NCBI GenBank assembly: GCA_024349245.1
Contig: JALDNG010003464.1
Span: forward strand, 17,556 to 81,555
DNA: 64,000 bases
Direction of reading: 5' to 3'
Origin: Neodontobutis hainanensis
Taxonomy: Eukaryota; Chordata; Actinopteri; Gobiiformes; Odontobutidae
The position numbers and the translations under genes were made by a program. The notes beneath the pieces were generated by a model that saw only the letters and a list, made by a program, of their open reading frames with translations, did no database searches and was not told the origin of the DNA. Of this stretch, positions 1 through 12,309 are shown piece after piece; within the stretch, counting starts at the first letter, position 1, and every line of letters starts with the position of its first letter.

Positions 1-725
1 CAGCAAGTTTTGGAATTATGGACAGATGGAAAAAAGACACAAGAATGATCAGACAGAGCAACATCAATCAGTGATATCTGAAATATGAACACCCTTTGTA
101 ATGACCAGGTCCAGAGTGTGACCTCTGTCATGGGTCGGCTCATTAACATGCTGACAAAGACCAAAAGTATCAGTAGAAAGTTCTTTGGCATTCCTGTCAG
201 AAACATTATCCACATGCACATTAAAATCACCTGATATGACTATTTGTTCATATTCTGTGCAGATAACCGAAAGCATTTCTGTAAACTCATCAATAAAATC
301 ATGACATTGTTTGGGTGGTTTGTAAAGAACAACATATAAAATAGATGGAGAAAACCTCAACTCCATTTTGAATCACACATACTCAAATGATGAAAACTCC
401 CCAAGTGATTCTGATTTCTGGATAAGAATATTATCCCTAAAAATAGCACATACACCACCACCCTTTGTGTTTTCCCGCACTTTGGATAAAAATGTGAAAT
501 TCGATGGGTGGATTCAATAAGGACAGCATTTCCAGTCTTGCCGTCTAACCATGTTTCTGTTAAAAACATAAAATCAAGCTTATTTGAAATGATAAAATCA
601 TTAATTAAAATAGATTTCTTTCCCAAAGACCTGACATTGAACACTGCAAGTTTCAGGTCTGTTTGAGCAGGACCAGACTTTATCTGTTTGCAGGGAATTT
701 GAATCAGGTTTGTCTGATTAGACAA
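1..725 (-). mobile_element. LINE (CR1/L2-like) endonuclease domain, frameshifted
   Basis: Two minus-strand reading frames (357-725, then 64-366) together cover an AP-type endonuclease of a non-LTR retrotransposon, the enzyme that nicks target DNA to prime reverse transcription. The N-terminal part shows NVRSLG and LTETWLDG. The second part shows GDFNVHVD and, near the end, THDRGHTLDLVIT. Past position 64 a further frame change leads to a typical terminal VALSDHS motif before the window edge. At least two frameshifts therefore make it non-functional. The reverse transcriptase would lie left of the window. ORF1 of the same element follows on its 5' side (871-2353). Confidence 0.85.
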
Positions 726-870
726 TCTAACTGTTATTCTCTTCTCGAGTCTGCGACTTCTGACTGTAGCTATGGAGCTCGGGGACTGTTCTCTCCCAGG
801 GCCTCGGTTGATAAGTGTTTTATTATGACAAAAAGTCCTGGAACAGCAGAGGCCCTCAGTATCCTAATCT

Positions 871-2353
871 CTAATCGATAGTAGCCTTGATGCTAGCCAA
901 GGCTTTTGGAGCTGGTCTGGGAGGAGCTGGTCTGGCAGGGGGTGGAGGGTGTCTGACAGGTGTGCATTGGACACCTGTCGGGGGTCTCATTTGTACTGGC
1001 CGAGGAGGAGAATTGGTGCTCCTCGGTGGTATTGGGGGTGATGTTTTTCGGGATGATGATAGAACCCATGACCTGGCCAAGTTAGGTGTGAGGGGTATCA
1101 TCTTAATCCCAGATTTTACCAACATTTCCAGATGATCTGGAAATCCCATTGGTGAATCCGGGGATGGGACAGAGATGGTGAGGGCCACAGAAGGTGTTGA
1201 TGTTACTTGGGGGGTCCAGGGTTCTATTGGGGGCGTCCATTTCAGTAGTGAAGGTGTTGAGGGTGGTCCAGTCAGAGGAAGATCCTTGGCAGGAGTGTTT
1301 TTTTTTCATTCAGTGGCTGATGGCTTCTCAGAAGACCCTTTCTTTGTTTAAGAGGGTGCCCAGAACCATTTAGGTGTCTCAGGGAGTGCAGGAGATTATC
1401 TGTTAGCCTCCTGACCCCTCCTCTGTTCAGGTGTGGGCCCTTTCCTTTAAACAGGTCTACACGTTGCCAAAACAAGTTGAAGTTATCAATAAAGTGTACT
1501 CCTCTTGTCTCGCAGGCCTTGGACACTGTATTTAATGCAAGCAGCCGACTGAATTTATTGATCCTTCTGTCAATGTTTGGGAGTGGTCCACTGATAAAGG
1601 ATTGCACTTCCAGATTTTCAAGTTTATTCAAAAGCCTGGAGAAATCTTTTTTTAAAACCTCTGATTCTCCCTTCCTGGTTTCAGCAGCACCCACGTGTAC
1701 AATCAGCTGTTTAATGCCTGTGTGTTTGGACAGGACTTTGGGGAGGAGTGCTGTTATATCAGTGACCATAGCACTTGGATAGCTGCATGTAACAAAACAA
1801 CTATAGTTTATGTCCCTGACAGCACCGTCTCCCAGCAACAGGATATCTCTGTCCTTCACTTTTGGCATAGATTCTCTGTCTCTGTTAGCCTGGTGCTTTT
1901 CCACAGATTCATGTCTCCCTCCTGTTTTCCATAGACAAAGTTTTATTTGCTCCATGTTTTACAGTTAAAGCAGAGTTTTCTGGTTCCTTTAACTTTAGCT
2001 CATTAAGTGATTCAAATCTGTTTTTTAGCTGGATGTCTGGTGATGCTACATGTTGCTCTTGTGATGCCAGCATTCTTTTTTCTTATCCAGCGCTGCTTTG
2101 GCTGGGCACCAAGTTTATGCCAGGTGTCATCATTTTGTTTAAATCCCTTTGCTTTGCTCAGCTTTAGGAATGACACTGCATCTTCCAAGTTTAAATTCAC
2201 AGTCTTACCACATTGTGTGATCGGGATTGTCTCCTGAAGTCCTCTTTCAGATTCCAAAGCAAAAATCTTTGTTTGTAGCAAACTGATTTCTTGTTGGTAT
2301 TTCCAACAATTTTGGCAGAAAGAGTTTGCAGTAGTTGTTTTTATCCCAGACAT
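871..2353 (-). mobile_element. LINE ORF1 with SGNH/esterase-type domain, broken
   Basis: The minus strand carries the first ORF of the same CR1/L2-like LINE, in three pieces. Segment 2012-2353 starts with a Cys pair (FCQNCW) followed by a heptad-like stretch, consistent with a short zinc-knuckle and coiled coil. Segment 1272-1955 contains LLLGDGAVRDI, then IVHVGAAETRKG and a later HFIDNFNLFW/GPHLNRGG. These resemble the Ser, Asn and Asp/His blocks of SGNH hydrolases found in ORF1 proteins of CR1 and L2 LINEs. The canonical GDS is GDG here, so the nucleophile appears to be lost. Segment 871-1188 is a proline-rich tail in another frame. It is a dead copy with several frameshifts. Confidence 0.75.
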
Positions 2354-3377
2354 GTTGAAAAATAGATACTAAGACTCCAGTCGCTCAGCAGGTCCAACGG
2401 GTTGTTAAAAAGTAAAAATAAGTAAGAACATAAAAACATAAAAATACTGTTAAAAGAAAGTAAAAGTAATGTAAAAGTTGATGCTAAATGTGGAGATAAC
2501 TAAAAAAGAAAATGCTGGCAGGAGCAAGCAGAGGTGCGACTGCACTCTTCAGAAGCAGGAAGCGGTCTTAACACCGTCATCAAATCAGCCTCAGTTACGA
2601 GACATATGTCTCGACTCCAATAGAATGCAGGTGCTCTTCCAGGATGTTTTTGCTCACAGCTTCTAGTTGTGGTAGGACTTTCATGATAGCGACATCTAGG
2701 AAGGTTCGCTTAGCGTCATTCATATTTTCACTGAAGAAGAAATGCTACCTTCAAAGAGAATAGAAAAAATAACAGATAGCATAATAATTAGACAGCCAGT
2801 GAATATTGTCCTCAAAGTTGATGTGTTAGAAGCAGGAAAAATGGGCACTCGTGAGGATCTGAGCAACTTTGGCAAGGGCCAAATTGCAATGGCCAGAGAA
2901 GGAAAAGCGGTGAACCAGCTGTAGCTGTGTACTCGTGGTTGCGTTACAAAGACATAGAGGAGAAAAAAGAAAAAGCGACGTTACTTAATACATAAATGAA
3001 CCGGGGTAAAGGAGCGAGTGAGTGAAAGCGTCTGTATATGTCTGTGTAAGCCGTCGCACTGCCCACGATCACAGAGAGACGTGCTCGTCACAATCAATCG
3101 GTCTCCATACTTGTTTTGGCGAAATAAGTATGTTTTGAGTTTTTGAAAGCCTCAACAGAGTCAGCTCGTCACACTTTCAGAGATTTCCATTACATAAAAA
3201 GGGGGGCTAAGAAAATGCTCTGTAGCAGCAGACTTCTTCTTAATTTGAGGAAGTTGAAGAAGGCCGGCGTCCTGAGAGTGAAGGGTACGAGCTGGAGTAT
3301 ACCGGGTGATTAGGTCAGATAGGTAAGAGGACGAGCTTCCACAAAGAATTTTCTATGTTAACAAGAGAACTTTGAAC
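2354..3377. other. Non-coding stretch, probable LINE 5' region and flank
   Basis: No convincing gene. The first part lies immediately upstream of the LINE ORF1 start and may be its 5' untranslated region. The rest shows no domain or repeat I recognise. The short plus-strand frames here have no family resemblance. Confidence 0.4.
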
Positions 3378-3599
3378 TCACCTCTGACATGAGGAAGCCA
3401 GTGTCATGAAGCCAGGACCGGAGATGTGATTGAATGTGATTGAACTTCCTGATTTCTTTCCTGAGCAGTCCAGAAAGATTAACACATTGCAATAGTCCAG
3501 CCTGGATGTGACAAATGAAAAATCAAACTGGTTGACAGAATGGACCTGGGCAGGTTCACCTGGACCAAAAGAAGTGGTCAGTGATTTCTCTTTGGTCAT
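3378..3599 (-). mobile_element. LINE reverse-transcriptase C-terminal scrap
   Basis: The minus-strand translation includes SFVTSRLDYCNVL, the hallmark sequence found just after the catalytic palm in fish L2/CR1-type reverse transcriptases. The surrounding residues are degenerate, so this is a short dead fragment. It is separate from the LINE at 1-2353, whose 5' end points toward it. Confidence 0.6.
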
Positions 3600-3696
3600 T
3601 CTGGGAGCACTGGTAAAGGCTTTTACACCCCACTCTGATATTAAGACTTCTTTATCAGATCTTTAACACAGGTAATAAAATCCCAGAGTCTGGAAC

Positions 3697-4164
3697 ATGC
3701 CAAAGGACTCTTACGTGTCGTCATGGTTGTGGCACTCAGTGAAGGAGAGGGAGGCAAAGCGCTGGTGTCCTAGTCTCATCACCATTTCAAGAATACACTT
3801 CAGAGAAGACACTTCAGGGTTTGCAGGAGTGGAACAAAGCAAGTGGATCCAGGTTTTTTTTGTTACCGATTTACGACAGTGGGTAGAAGACATCTGCGAG
3901 GAGGCCAGTGTGCCTACAACAACAGAAGATGATCGGGATAATTTACACTTCCTGTCAGAGATAATTCTAAACATAAAAAGGCAAGTAGCTTGCCACTTTG
4001 GAGTAATGGTCCCCTTTTTTGAAAGCCCCAGCCTCACTGCAAGTTCTGCAACAGTTGAAGCGGATTTTAAAAACTTGAAGAATAAGCTTTTAAGCATGAA
4101 CGCTTGCCCATTAGTGATTGCTTTATCGACTGCCACCTTTCCTTTATTGATCCAAAAACACTGA
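3697..4164 (+). pseudogene. Transposon-like ORF of unknown family
   Basis: A 155-codon plus-strand frame. Its C-terminal half contains ASSATVEADFKNLKNKLL, which resembles the Ser-Ser-Ala / Glu / Phe-Lys pattern near the C-terminus of transposon-derived proteins in fish and invertebrates. I cannot name the superfamily from this alone. The frame has no obvious promoter and lies among LINE debris, so a decayed transposase fragment is the most likely reading. An antisense frame of similar length (3711-4193) overlaps it and looks like a shadow. Confidence 0.3.
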
Positions 4165-5300
4165 GAGGAAAGATATGTAACAGAGATTAACACAGGAGCC
4201 TGTCAAGAAAGCACTAATAACAAAATGCTCACCTTTCTGCAGAGTCAACAGATGAAGCTGTGTAAAACTGGAGAGACCTCGCTGTTCCACCCAAAAAATG
4301 AAAGTGCCATTCTTATCTTGCTCCATGCCCCGAATGGCTAAATGCAGCCCAATCTGTAAAATAAACTGTAAGAATGGTACTTTTAAAAAATGGAAACCAT
4401 CAGCAGCTAGTTAAAGTGGGAAAAGAAACTGTTTCTGTCACAAACATGTGCATTTGATGCTTTTTGCCAGTTTAAGCTGTGCTTACTGTGACAGCATTTC
4501 ATCTCAGCTTGTAGTCAACAACGAGCAATGTACTAATAACTTGCTCCAGCTGGTGAAGTCGCTTGCCACAGAGTGTGTAAGCTCAGACATATACTTGATA
4601 TACATATCATTGACTCAGGAGTGAGAAATGGATAAATGTTTAAGAGTTAACAACTTATAATATGGTCTGGAACATGTGAGGCTTCAGTTGAATGGCAGAA
4701 GAAGACAAGGCATAAAACAATGTTGACAAGTTAATCCTTGTCCAGAGAAAAGAAAGTCTGTATGAAAGTAGGAAAAACACAGAGGTCATAAAGGTCACTT
4801 AGAAAGGGTTGGAGATAAGAGTTATGGAGAACACTGAGTCATCAAAGAATTGAAGAGTCCCAAGAGAATAAAACAGCTTTATTGATCAAATACTGGTTTA
4901 GACAACATCTAACAGAAATGCAAAAGTTAAATCCCAACAGATTAAAAGCTGCTGAGGAGAGTTCTACAGAAACAACACCTTCCGGCTGCAGAGCAAGTCT
5001 GGGGAATGGAGTCTTCATCAAGAAGTGTTCAAAACTTCAAGGTTGATGGGAGAACAGTGAATGTCTCATGAGAAGGTCTGGTGTCATCTTTCACACTGTT
5101 GACCTGTAAACATCAAATCAGGTAAAAAAGTAAATTACAATTTTAAAGGAAGCAAATGCAATGCCAAGTAAATTTAATTCAACAAGGAGACAATTATAGA
5201 GAAATGAGGAAGAACTGTGAGTGAAACAGAGGTCCAGCTGAGGCCGATTAATAATATGCTGATTTGTTTATGATTCTTTTTAAATAGAATCAAAGAGAGG

Positions 5301-5418
5301 ATAGTAATAGTAGTAGACAATATAATGGGATGTATTTTAAGTTAGATTTTATAAAATTTATAGTAATAGTAGTAGACAATATGATGGGATGTAATTTAAG
5401 TTAGATTTTATTAAGTTT
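5301..5418 (+). repeat. Tandem duplication of a 59-bp unit
   Basis: Two near-identical 59-bp units starting at 5301 and 5360 share the ATAGTAATAGTAGTAGACAA core and differ at a few bases. It is a simple local duplication in AT-rich sequence. Confidence 0.85.
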
Positions 5419-7103
5419 AATTCTGGTGGACTTTAAAATATCAACAGAAGAGTTCATTTTTGGAATAGGTTTCTATATGGGTTTATTTTAGTAAAGAAAA
5501 CTCTAAAGTAGTAATACAATAGCATCTTATTACAAAGTTCATATGATATAGATCATAGTGGGTGAGTAAAGACTTCTCCATGGTAACGCTCAGAGAGAGA
5601 GGAGTTTGTGAAACTCAAATAAACTGAAGAAAATAGTTTGTATCACTGTTAACAACAGGAGGCTTATGGAACAGACTTAAACAGGCAAAAAGGTGAATGG
5701 ATTTTACAAAGATTTATTGGGCTAAGATCTGTGACAGACAGAGACTAAGAGAGAGCAGCTCAGAAACATGCTGATGTGTCTTGTTAGAACTCTAGTTAGT
5801 TTATTTTGATTATTGGAGGACTGAATACAATTATTGTTTGACTGATTTGTTTAATGGATAAGTTGACTTTATTATAATTTGGTGATAATTGGACTGTGAA
5901 TTAATTAATGTAGGACATAAGGAAGAGTTTACTGGGTTTTGAACAAAGTAGATAGTTAAGTTTAGGCATACATACAACTGGAGCAGAAGATTACCATTAG
6001 AAAACAAGTTAAAAGTAACTTTAAAGATGAAATAAAGTTTAAATTGAAGTTGAATTATGAGAACAAAGGAGATAATGATGCATGAACAAAGAGGTTATTT
6101 ACGTAGGAAAATTGATACACAGATAGAAGTAATGATGGGAATAACAATTACAAGTGAAGTATTAATAAAATTAGTGAAGATTAAAATAGAGAATAGAATA
6201 GAAGAAAAGTTAATGTAATTCTTGAAGAGAACTGATAAAGAATTTGTCAATAGGATAATTTATTTTATGAATGGAGGAAATTTAAGCTAGAAGAGTCACA
6301 TGTAAGGACTGTTTTTAAAGATTAAAGAATTTTGTGATAAGGTTAGATTTGTTGATATGACTAAAAAAGATTTGTATTAATGGCAAATGGTTGTTTTGTT
6401 GTGTGTTGTTGTTTATTGAAAAAGAATAGGTTTTGGACAGTTTAACAAGGAACTGTGAGAAGTGTGGAATAAATTACTTTATGGATCTATCATAAAATCA
6501 GTCAGACACTAATTTACTTAGTTAATTAAAGACATAGGGAAGAGATTATGTAGGTTCAGTGTAAAATTTAAGTTACTATTTGACCACACTTTAAGGGAAT
6601 TATGTAGAGTTAATAGTCAATAGGGGTTAAAACAATACATTAAACAAGAGAGTTAGTCATTGAACAAGAGGAAGTTCCCTTAATGAACAGAGAATATAGG
6701 GTTAATTATGCTACAGAGGTATGTATTCTTGTTCACCAGAAATGAAAACGTGACAGTGACTAGGACATGACATGTTATTGTTAAGTATAACACTGAGTAG
6801 AAAATATGGTGAACTTCAAATTTAAAATAACTTCTTAAATTAAAATAAGAGACATTTTACGGACTAACTTAGGAGAATTAATAAGACAATAATTAGGAAA
6901 ATTAAATAAGGATATAGGATGCATGTAAACTGTTTTGATATGATCTGTGGTAATCTTTGTGTTTTTTTCTCAGTTAATGTGAATAATCAATAGAAAAACT
7001 GATCAGAGAGGGGAGAAGGAAACTGGAAAATTTCCATGGAATGGGGAAGCAACTACGCTACCATGAGGGTCTCCAGCAAAGCTTTGTGAAATCAAAGGCT
7101 TAC

Positions 7104-7263
7104 CTTGTGTTGGGATGTGTTGGAGTTGATGGAGAAGTTTGGAGAAGGCAGAGGAGATACATCGTTCCGGCATGGAGTTGAGATGAGGATGAGAAGTTTG
7201 GTGGTCTATACGAACATTTTCAGAGCTGAACTCGGAGAGAAAAGTTAACGGCGAAACAGCCAT
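7104..7263 (-). other. Possible minus-strand first exon (weak)
   Basis: From an ATG at 7263 the minus strand stays open to about 7105, where CAAG|GTAAGCC gives a good splice donor. The codons resemble no family I know. No TATA box or downstream acceptor could be tied to it. It may equally be chance within a repeat. Confidence 0.2.
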
Positions 7264-7813
7264 TGTTGGAGCTGTTTACAGGTTAGCGGCAGAGAAACAA
7301 ATGAGGAAGTGACGTGCAACTGAAAGTCAATGAAGTTGTAAGGGCCGAGGTACGAGCCCAGAGGAAAACGTCACAGAGTCATCTCTTGGACTGGTTGAGA
7401 ACTGCAGGAAGAGGAGTTCCTGGATGTGAGGAGATTACATGCTTCGAAGATTTGAAGATATGGCAAATTTGAGTATGCCGTTTGGATTTAAACATAAAAG
7501 TGAAGACATATCAGTTCTAAGATAGAAAAACTGAAATGAAATGTATTTTATATTACAATTTGTACTCATATAAGTATTATATTTTAGTATGAGTAATTTT
7601 TTATATTCTTATATTGCATTATGAAGTAACTTTTAAGTGAAGGTACGGCAAGTTGACCATATGTTGTTATGGTGTAAAGAAGGGAGATCTGATAGGAACT
7701 GTTTGAGCTAAATAAGTATAATTTGGATCTATGTGATAATCTAATGCACATGTATTATGAACCAGTTGTAATGTTTAGCAAAAACGACACCTTTTAGGGC
7801 CTCGGAGAGGGGA

Positions 7814-8294
7814 TGTGTGGTGTAATATTTCTATGTGAAGGGTATGTTTTTGTGTGCCTAGGTTATTATTCACTTTGAGGGGTTTATGTTACTTATCTCA
7901 GGATTTATAGTTATGCATGGATGAGAATATGTTATGATAACACAGCTAAGATCATGGGAAGGTAAAAGAGAAAACATGATGTCAAAATGTATGGTTTAAA
8001 TCATGATAAGGTGGTTGTGCAAACACACACAGGGAAGATTTACTAAGACAGGACAGAGAGTCTTTGTCTGGAGAAACCAGGTTTCAAAGGAAGAAGATGT
8101 CCTCAAAGCCCTAACGCAATAGACATAAATTTACATTTACATTTAGTCATTTAGCAGACGCTTTTATCCAAAGCGACTTACAAGTGAGGAAAACAATGGA
8201 AGCAATTTCAACAACACAAGGTAACAAAAAGCATAAGTGCACCAAAAACTAGTCATTTAAAACCTAGCACAGCATACAAAGCTAAGGATAGGAA

Positions 8295-8325
<31 letters not shown>

Positions 8326-10177
8326 AGGAATTGATAGAAAGGAAGTTAAGAATTCAGTGTTTGTCAGTCAGGTGTTGACAAAAGAGATATGTTTTCAAGC
8401 GTTTTTTAAAGATGTCTACAGAATCTGCTGATCTTGTAGCAGCAGGTAGATCATTCCACCAATGTGCAACACATCCAGAGAAAGTACGCGAGAGTGATTT
8501 TTTTCCTTTTTGGGATGGTACAACCAGACGTTGTTCATTTGCAGATCGCAGGGATCTGGTAGGAACATAGCTCTGTGTTAGTGAGTGAAGATATGAGGGG
8601 GCGGAGCCAGTGGTGGTCTTGTAGGCCAAGAGCATAGCTTTGAACTTAATGCGTGCCTCAACCGGGAGCCAATGTAACCTAATGAGGAGAGGAGTTACGT
8701 GCGCTCTCTTCGGTTCTTTAAAGACCACTCTTGCTGCTGCATTCTGGATGAGCTGCAGAGGTTTGGTTGTGCAGGCAGGAGTCCAGCCAGAAGAGCATTG
8801 CAATAATCCAGTTTGGACAAGACAAGAGCCTGAACTAGGATTTGCGTAGAGTGCTCCGATAGGAAAGGTCTAATTTTCCTAATGTTGTAGAGGATGAATC
8901 TACAGGACCTGGTGGTGCTGGCAACATGACTTGTGAAGTTTAGTTGATCATCAATTACCACTCCCAGATTTCTGGCAGTGCTGGACGGTGTAATGGTTGA
9001 TGAGCCTAGTTGAATGGAGAGGTTGTGGCGGGTCTTTGGGTTGGCAGGAATCACTAGCAGTTCTGTTTTACCAAGGTTCAGCTGCAGGTGATGGTCCTGC
9101 ATCCAAAGTGAGATGTCACTCAGGCACACCGAGACACGAGCAGAGACCGTCGGATCATCAGGTTGAAATGACAAGTGGTGTTGAGTGTCATCTGCAGCAG
9201 TGATAGGAAAAGCCATGCTTCTGAATGACAGAGCCAAGGGATGTCATGTATATGGAAAGAGTAGCGGTCCAAGCACTGAGCCCTGAGGCACCCCTGTATT
9301 GAGATGTTGGGGCTCAGAGACCTCATCTCTCCAGGATACTCTGAATGACCTACCCGAGAGGTAAGACTTGAACCATTGTAACGCCATTCCAGAGACACCC
9401 ATCGTACTGAGAGAAGACAAGAGGATGTGATGGTTAACGGTGTCAAAGGCAGCAGACAGATCCAGTAAGATGAGTATAGATGACTTGGATGTTGCCTTTG
9501 CCAGTCTCAGGGCTTCGATGACTGAGAGCAGAGCAGTTTCGGTGGAGTGTCCGCTCTTGAACCCAGACTGTTTCTGGTCCAGGAGGTTGTTCCGTGTGAG
9601 AAAGGAGGAGAGCTGGTTAAACACAACTCGCTCCAGAGCTTTGGCAGTAAAGGGAAGGAGGGAAACCGGTCTGTAGTTTTCTAACAGTGAAGGGTTGAGA
9701 GTGGGTTTCTTAAGTAGTGGTGTGATGCGGGCCTCTTTAAAAGCTGTGGGGAATGACCCAGTGGAGAGAGATGAGTTAAGGATGTGGGTGAGAGCAGGCA
9801 CGACAGATGGAGAGATGGCCTGAAGGAGATGTGTGGGGATGGGATCCAGCGGACAGGTGGTAGGGTGGTTAGAACTAATGACCTTGGAAACGTCCGCTTC
9901 AGTTAGAGGAGAAAAAGAGGGGAGCAAACATGTATCAGGGGTGTGAAAGAGTTCAACAGGTCATGTGAAAACTGTATAAAAGTTTGGGTCTAATGTACGA
10001 GAAGGTGTGTCTACTTGGGTCGTTTATTGTGTTGGTTGTGAACAATAAAGACTCTATGGCATTGAAATTTGGTGCGTTCATGACTTATTCCATCTGATTG
10101 TGCCAAAGACTGAGAGGTCAGTTTTGGACACAACAGCCTCTCCAAGTGACGAAGGAAACTAAGGAGTCGCTGCTACA
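7814..10177 (+). mobile_element. LTR of a retroelement, interrupted by an L2 LINE
   Basis: The purine tract GGAGAGGGGA is followed by TGTGTGGTGTAATATT. The right end closes with ...GCTGCTACA at 10177, giving the TG...CA ends of an LTR. Within the right part lie TATAAAA (9975-9981) and an AATAAA polyadenylation signal (10044-10049) in the usual order. Without the inserted L2 (about 8130-9955) the LTR would be about 540 bp. The purine tract on the left marks it as a 3' LTR or a solo LTR that kept its polypurine tract. No matching 5' LTR was seen. The family is undetermined. Confidence 0.6.
8130..9955 (-). mobile_element. 5'-truncated L2 LINE (reverse transcriptase and 3' tail)
   Basis: The minus strand encodes most of a reverse transcriptase in three frames. 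Segment 9244-9927 has ENYRPVSLLPF, LLDLSAAFDTVNH and the NTGVPQGSVLGPLLF block. Segment 8695-9237 has the thumb region with SKLDYCNALLAGL. Segment 8354-8803 has LQLIQNAAARVV, LHWLPVEARIKFK and WNDLPAATR. The catalytic YADD is destroyed by an apparent 2-bp loss near 9191-9198. The 3' tail (plus strand 8130-8190) is the well-known fish L2 sequence TCATTTAGCAGACGC. A 24-T run at 8297-8320 lies in the tail region. The element inserted into the LTR at 7814-10177, so it is younger than that LTR. Confidence 0.92.
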
Positions 10178-10934
10178 TTAAAGGTTCCTCCAAGGTCCTT
10201 ATCACATAAAACCATAAAATTATCCAAACATAAAAGTGGGCCAGCAGATCCATAACCTGTTTCCACAGAGAGGGTCTGCTGGACAACTTCTGAAAATCTA
10301 CTTTAATCTGAAAGTTTAAATTTAATTACACTAAAAAGTGCTTCTCCAGAAAAGTCATGCCACTAATATTTAGTTCATTGTTTCTTTTAAACTCATCTTT
10401 TAACTGTATTAAACCACTGTTGTTATAGCATTATGTTAACCCGGGATCAGGTTCACGCAGCCTCATCACTTTAAATACAGTTTTGGTTAACTCTTCTTCT
10501 CCCCTGTTGAGACATACCCATGGCTCAATAAAAAACTGTGGTCCTATAAAATACAAGAACTGTTTTTGCTCATTAAAGCTTTGTGTTTGTTAGTTCATCA
10601 ATTTGTATCTGTATGTATTTATCTTTTCTATTTTCTCCACATTCTTAGTTAGTTATTTTTAATGAGAACTCACCTGCAAATATGATCAATTTTAACTTAG
10701 TTGGGACCATAGATAGTAAATTTATCAAACAAATTCTTTATATAAATCATAGTTTTGCATGTTTTATGGTTCACATGCTTTTTGAAAAGTCTTTCTCCAG
10801 ATTTTGCATTATTTCCTTCAATTTAATTTCTATAATAATCTTTAATAATTTATTTTCTTTTACTTTTACATTTTCTTTGTCATCCATGAGACAGACTCAG
10901 TAACTGGGCAGTGTGCATGCTCTGGCCACAACCT
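10178..10934 (+). repeat. Direct repeat, copy 1 (pair with 18891-19592)
   Basis: From CTCCAAGGTCCTTATCACAT to GCATGCTCTGGCCACA this block matches 18891-19592 base for base over long runs, with scattered substitutions and small indels. One example is a roughly 30-bp stretch around 10645-10670 that is missing from copy 2. Neither copy encodes a recognisable protein. The two copies flank the TRIM gene and the ERV remnant in the same orientation, about 8.7 kb apart. Confidence 0.9.
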
Positions 10935-11760
10935 TAAACACTTTAATGTGTGTATAAATGGCCAGAACAAACAGAATTTGCCTCTGTGGGGACAGGGCAT
11001 GGATATTTAAAATGTTTTTGTGAAAAAAATTATTCCCAAACAGGAAGTTACTCAAGTTCCTTTCCTCTAAGTGTCTAAACAGTTTTGTGCATTCAAGAGG
11101 AACATGATAAATGTCTTTATCTTTACAGTTTTCCCCAAATGTCACAATGTTTTTCCATTATTGTAAAAACTACAACATAAGTGTATAGCCATTTAAATTT
11201 GAGTGCACAGGTCTTCTGCTTTGAGTACACAGATGAGACAGACACCGGACACGTCACATTGAGAAACATATTTATAGATAACAAAAATAATGAACCATAG
11301 AAAACAATAACATAACGCAATCTGCTTAAACCAGTTTCTTAGAAGACTTTTTATGGTTTGTGTTTCATGAACAAGTCAAACTCTGAACAACACTGCCCTT
11401 TAGTGGCCAACAGTGGCAATGAAATGTTTCTGCACAGGCCAAGTCACCCAGTATGTAAGCTATATACCACTTGGAATGATGTTTGGCCCGTTACATAGTT
11501 GTCTTTGTAGAACGAACTGAACTCATTTTGTAATGGGGGAAAATACACTCACAAATACATTTAGATTGTTCTTTAAAGCCCCTTTACTGTCTACTTTGCA
11601 TCAAATGGGAACATAACACGTGACATTGAGTAATGAGTACCTAAAGTCTAGCAATTTCTAAAGCTGTCAAAAGATAATAATGATCATATAAAATCTAAAA
11701 AGTAAACGTAAAATACTGCCTAAGCTATAAACAAACAGCTCTACATGCTTTAGACACAAG
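10935..11760. other. Intergenic, nothing recognised
   Basis: AT-rich sequence with short random frames on both strands. No domain, RNA gene or clear repeat was seen. Confidence 0.5.
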
Positions 11761-12215
11761 CTATTATGGTTTATTGCATGTCATTACAAGCTGCACATCC
11801 CTTCCTCATCACTGTGTTCTATATATTCTTGTGTTGGTTGTCTCTTATCTGCAAGAGGTCACAGAGCGAAGGAGCACAAGCTGCTTCAGCCTGCACTCAC
11901 AGGACCTGCTTTTACTCTCAGTGCCTAATGTTGGCACTGAACTGTGAAAGAAAACTTTTAAGTTTGCAACACCGGCTTCTTGGAATGAACTGCAGAAAGA
12001 ATTAAAACTGAAAGCCTTTTAGGTAACTTTAAAACAGAAGATTTTTTTATTTTTTATTTGTTGTTTTTAGCTGATGGTTTCAGAGAATCTTATTTATAAA
12101 TGTATGGTTGGTATGCTTGTTGAACTGTGTTTTGTGATTTTGATTATGCTGCTGTTTTGGCCTCAATGAGTTTTTATTCTGGTTAAATAACAGGTTAATA
12201 AAAATGAGACGGACT
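11761..12215 (+). mobile_element. 3' end of a LINE (CR1/Rex1/L2-like)
   Basis: The plus strand includes CTTCTTGGAATGAACTGCAG, which decodes to the WNELQ block at the C-terminus of LINE ORF2. It is followed by a T-rich 3' region and the tail TGGCCTCAATGAG...TTCTGGTTAAATAACAGG, a form typical of fish CR1/Rex1-type 3' UTRs. It is a fragment without the catalytic core and lies tail to tail with the TRIM gene. Confidence 0.6.
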
Positions 12216-12309
12216 CAATGTACAAATAAACAAACTATACTAAAACCAACACTTGCCAAAAACTGGTTAATGATATTTTAAGAGTCCCTGTAGTTAGAGC
12301 CTCATCTGC

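Larger units (their letters stand above)
4165..7813. other. AT-rich non-coding region, possible LTR-element interior
   Basis: No open frame of substance on either strand. The last bases (about 7801-7813) form a purine tract directly before a TG-starting LTR. The stretch could therefore be the decayed or non-autonomous interior of that element, but no gag or pol motif survives. Confidence 0.35.

Noticed and set aside
2478..2924. Two short plus-strand frames
   Set aside because: They lie in the LINE 5' region; no domain and no start-site context.
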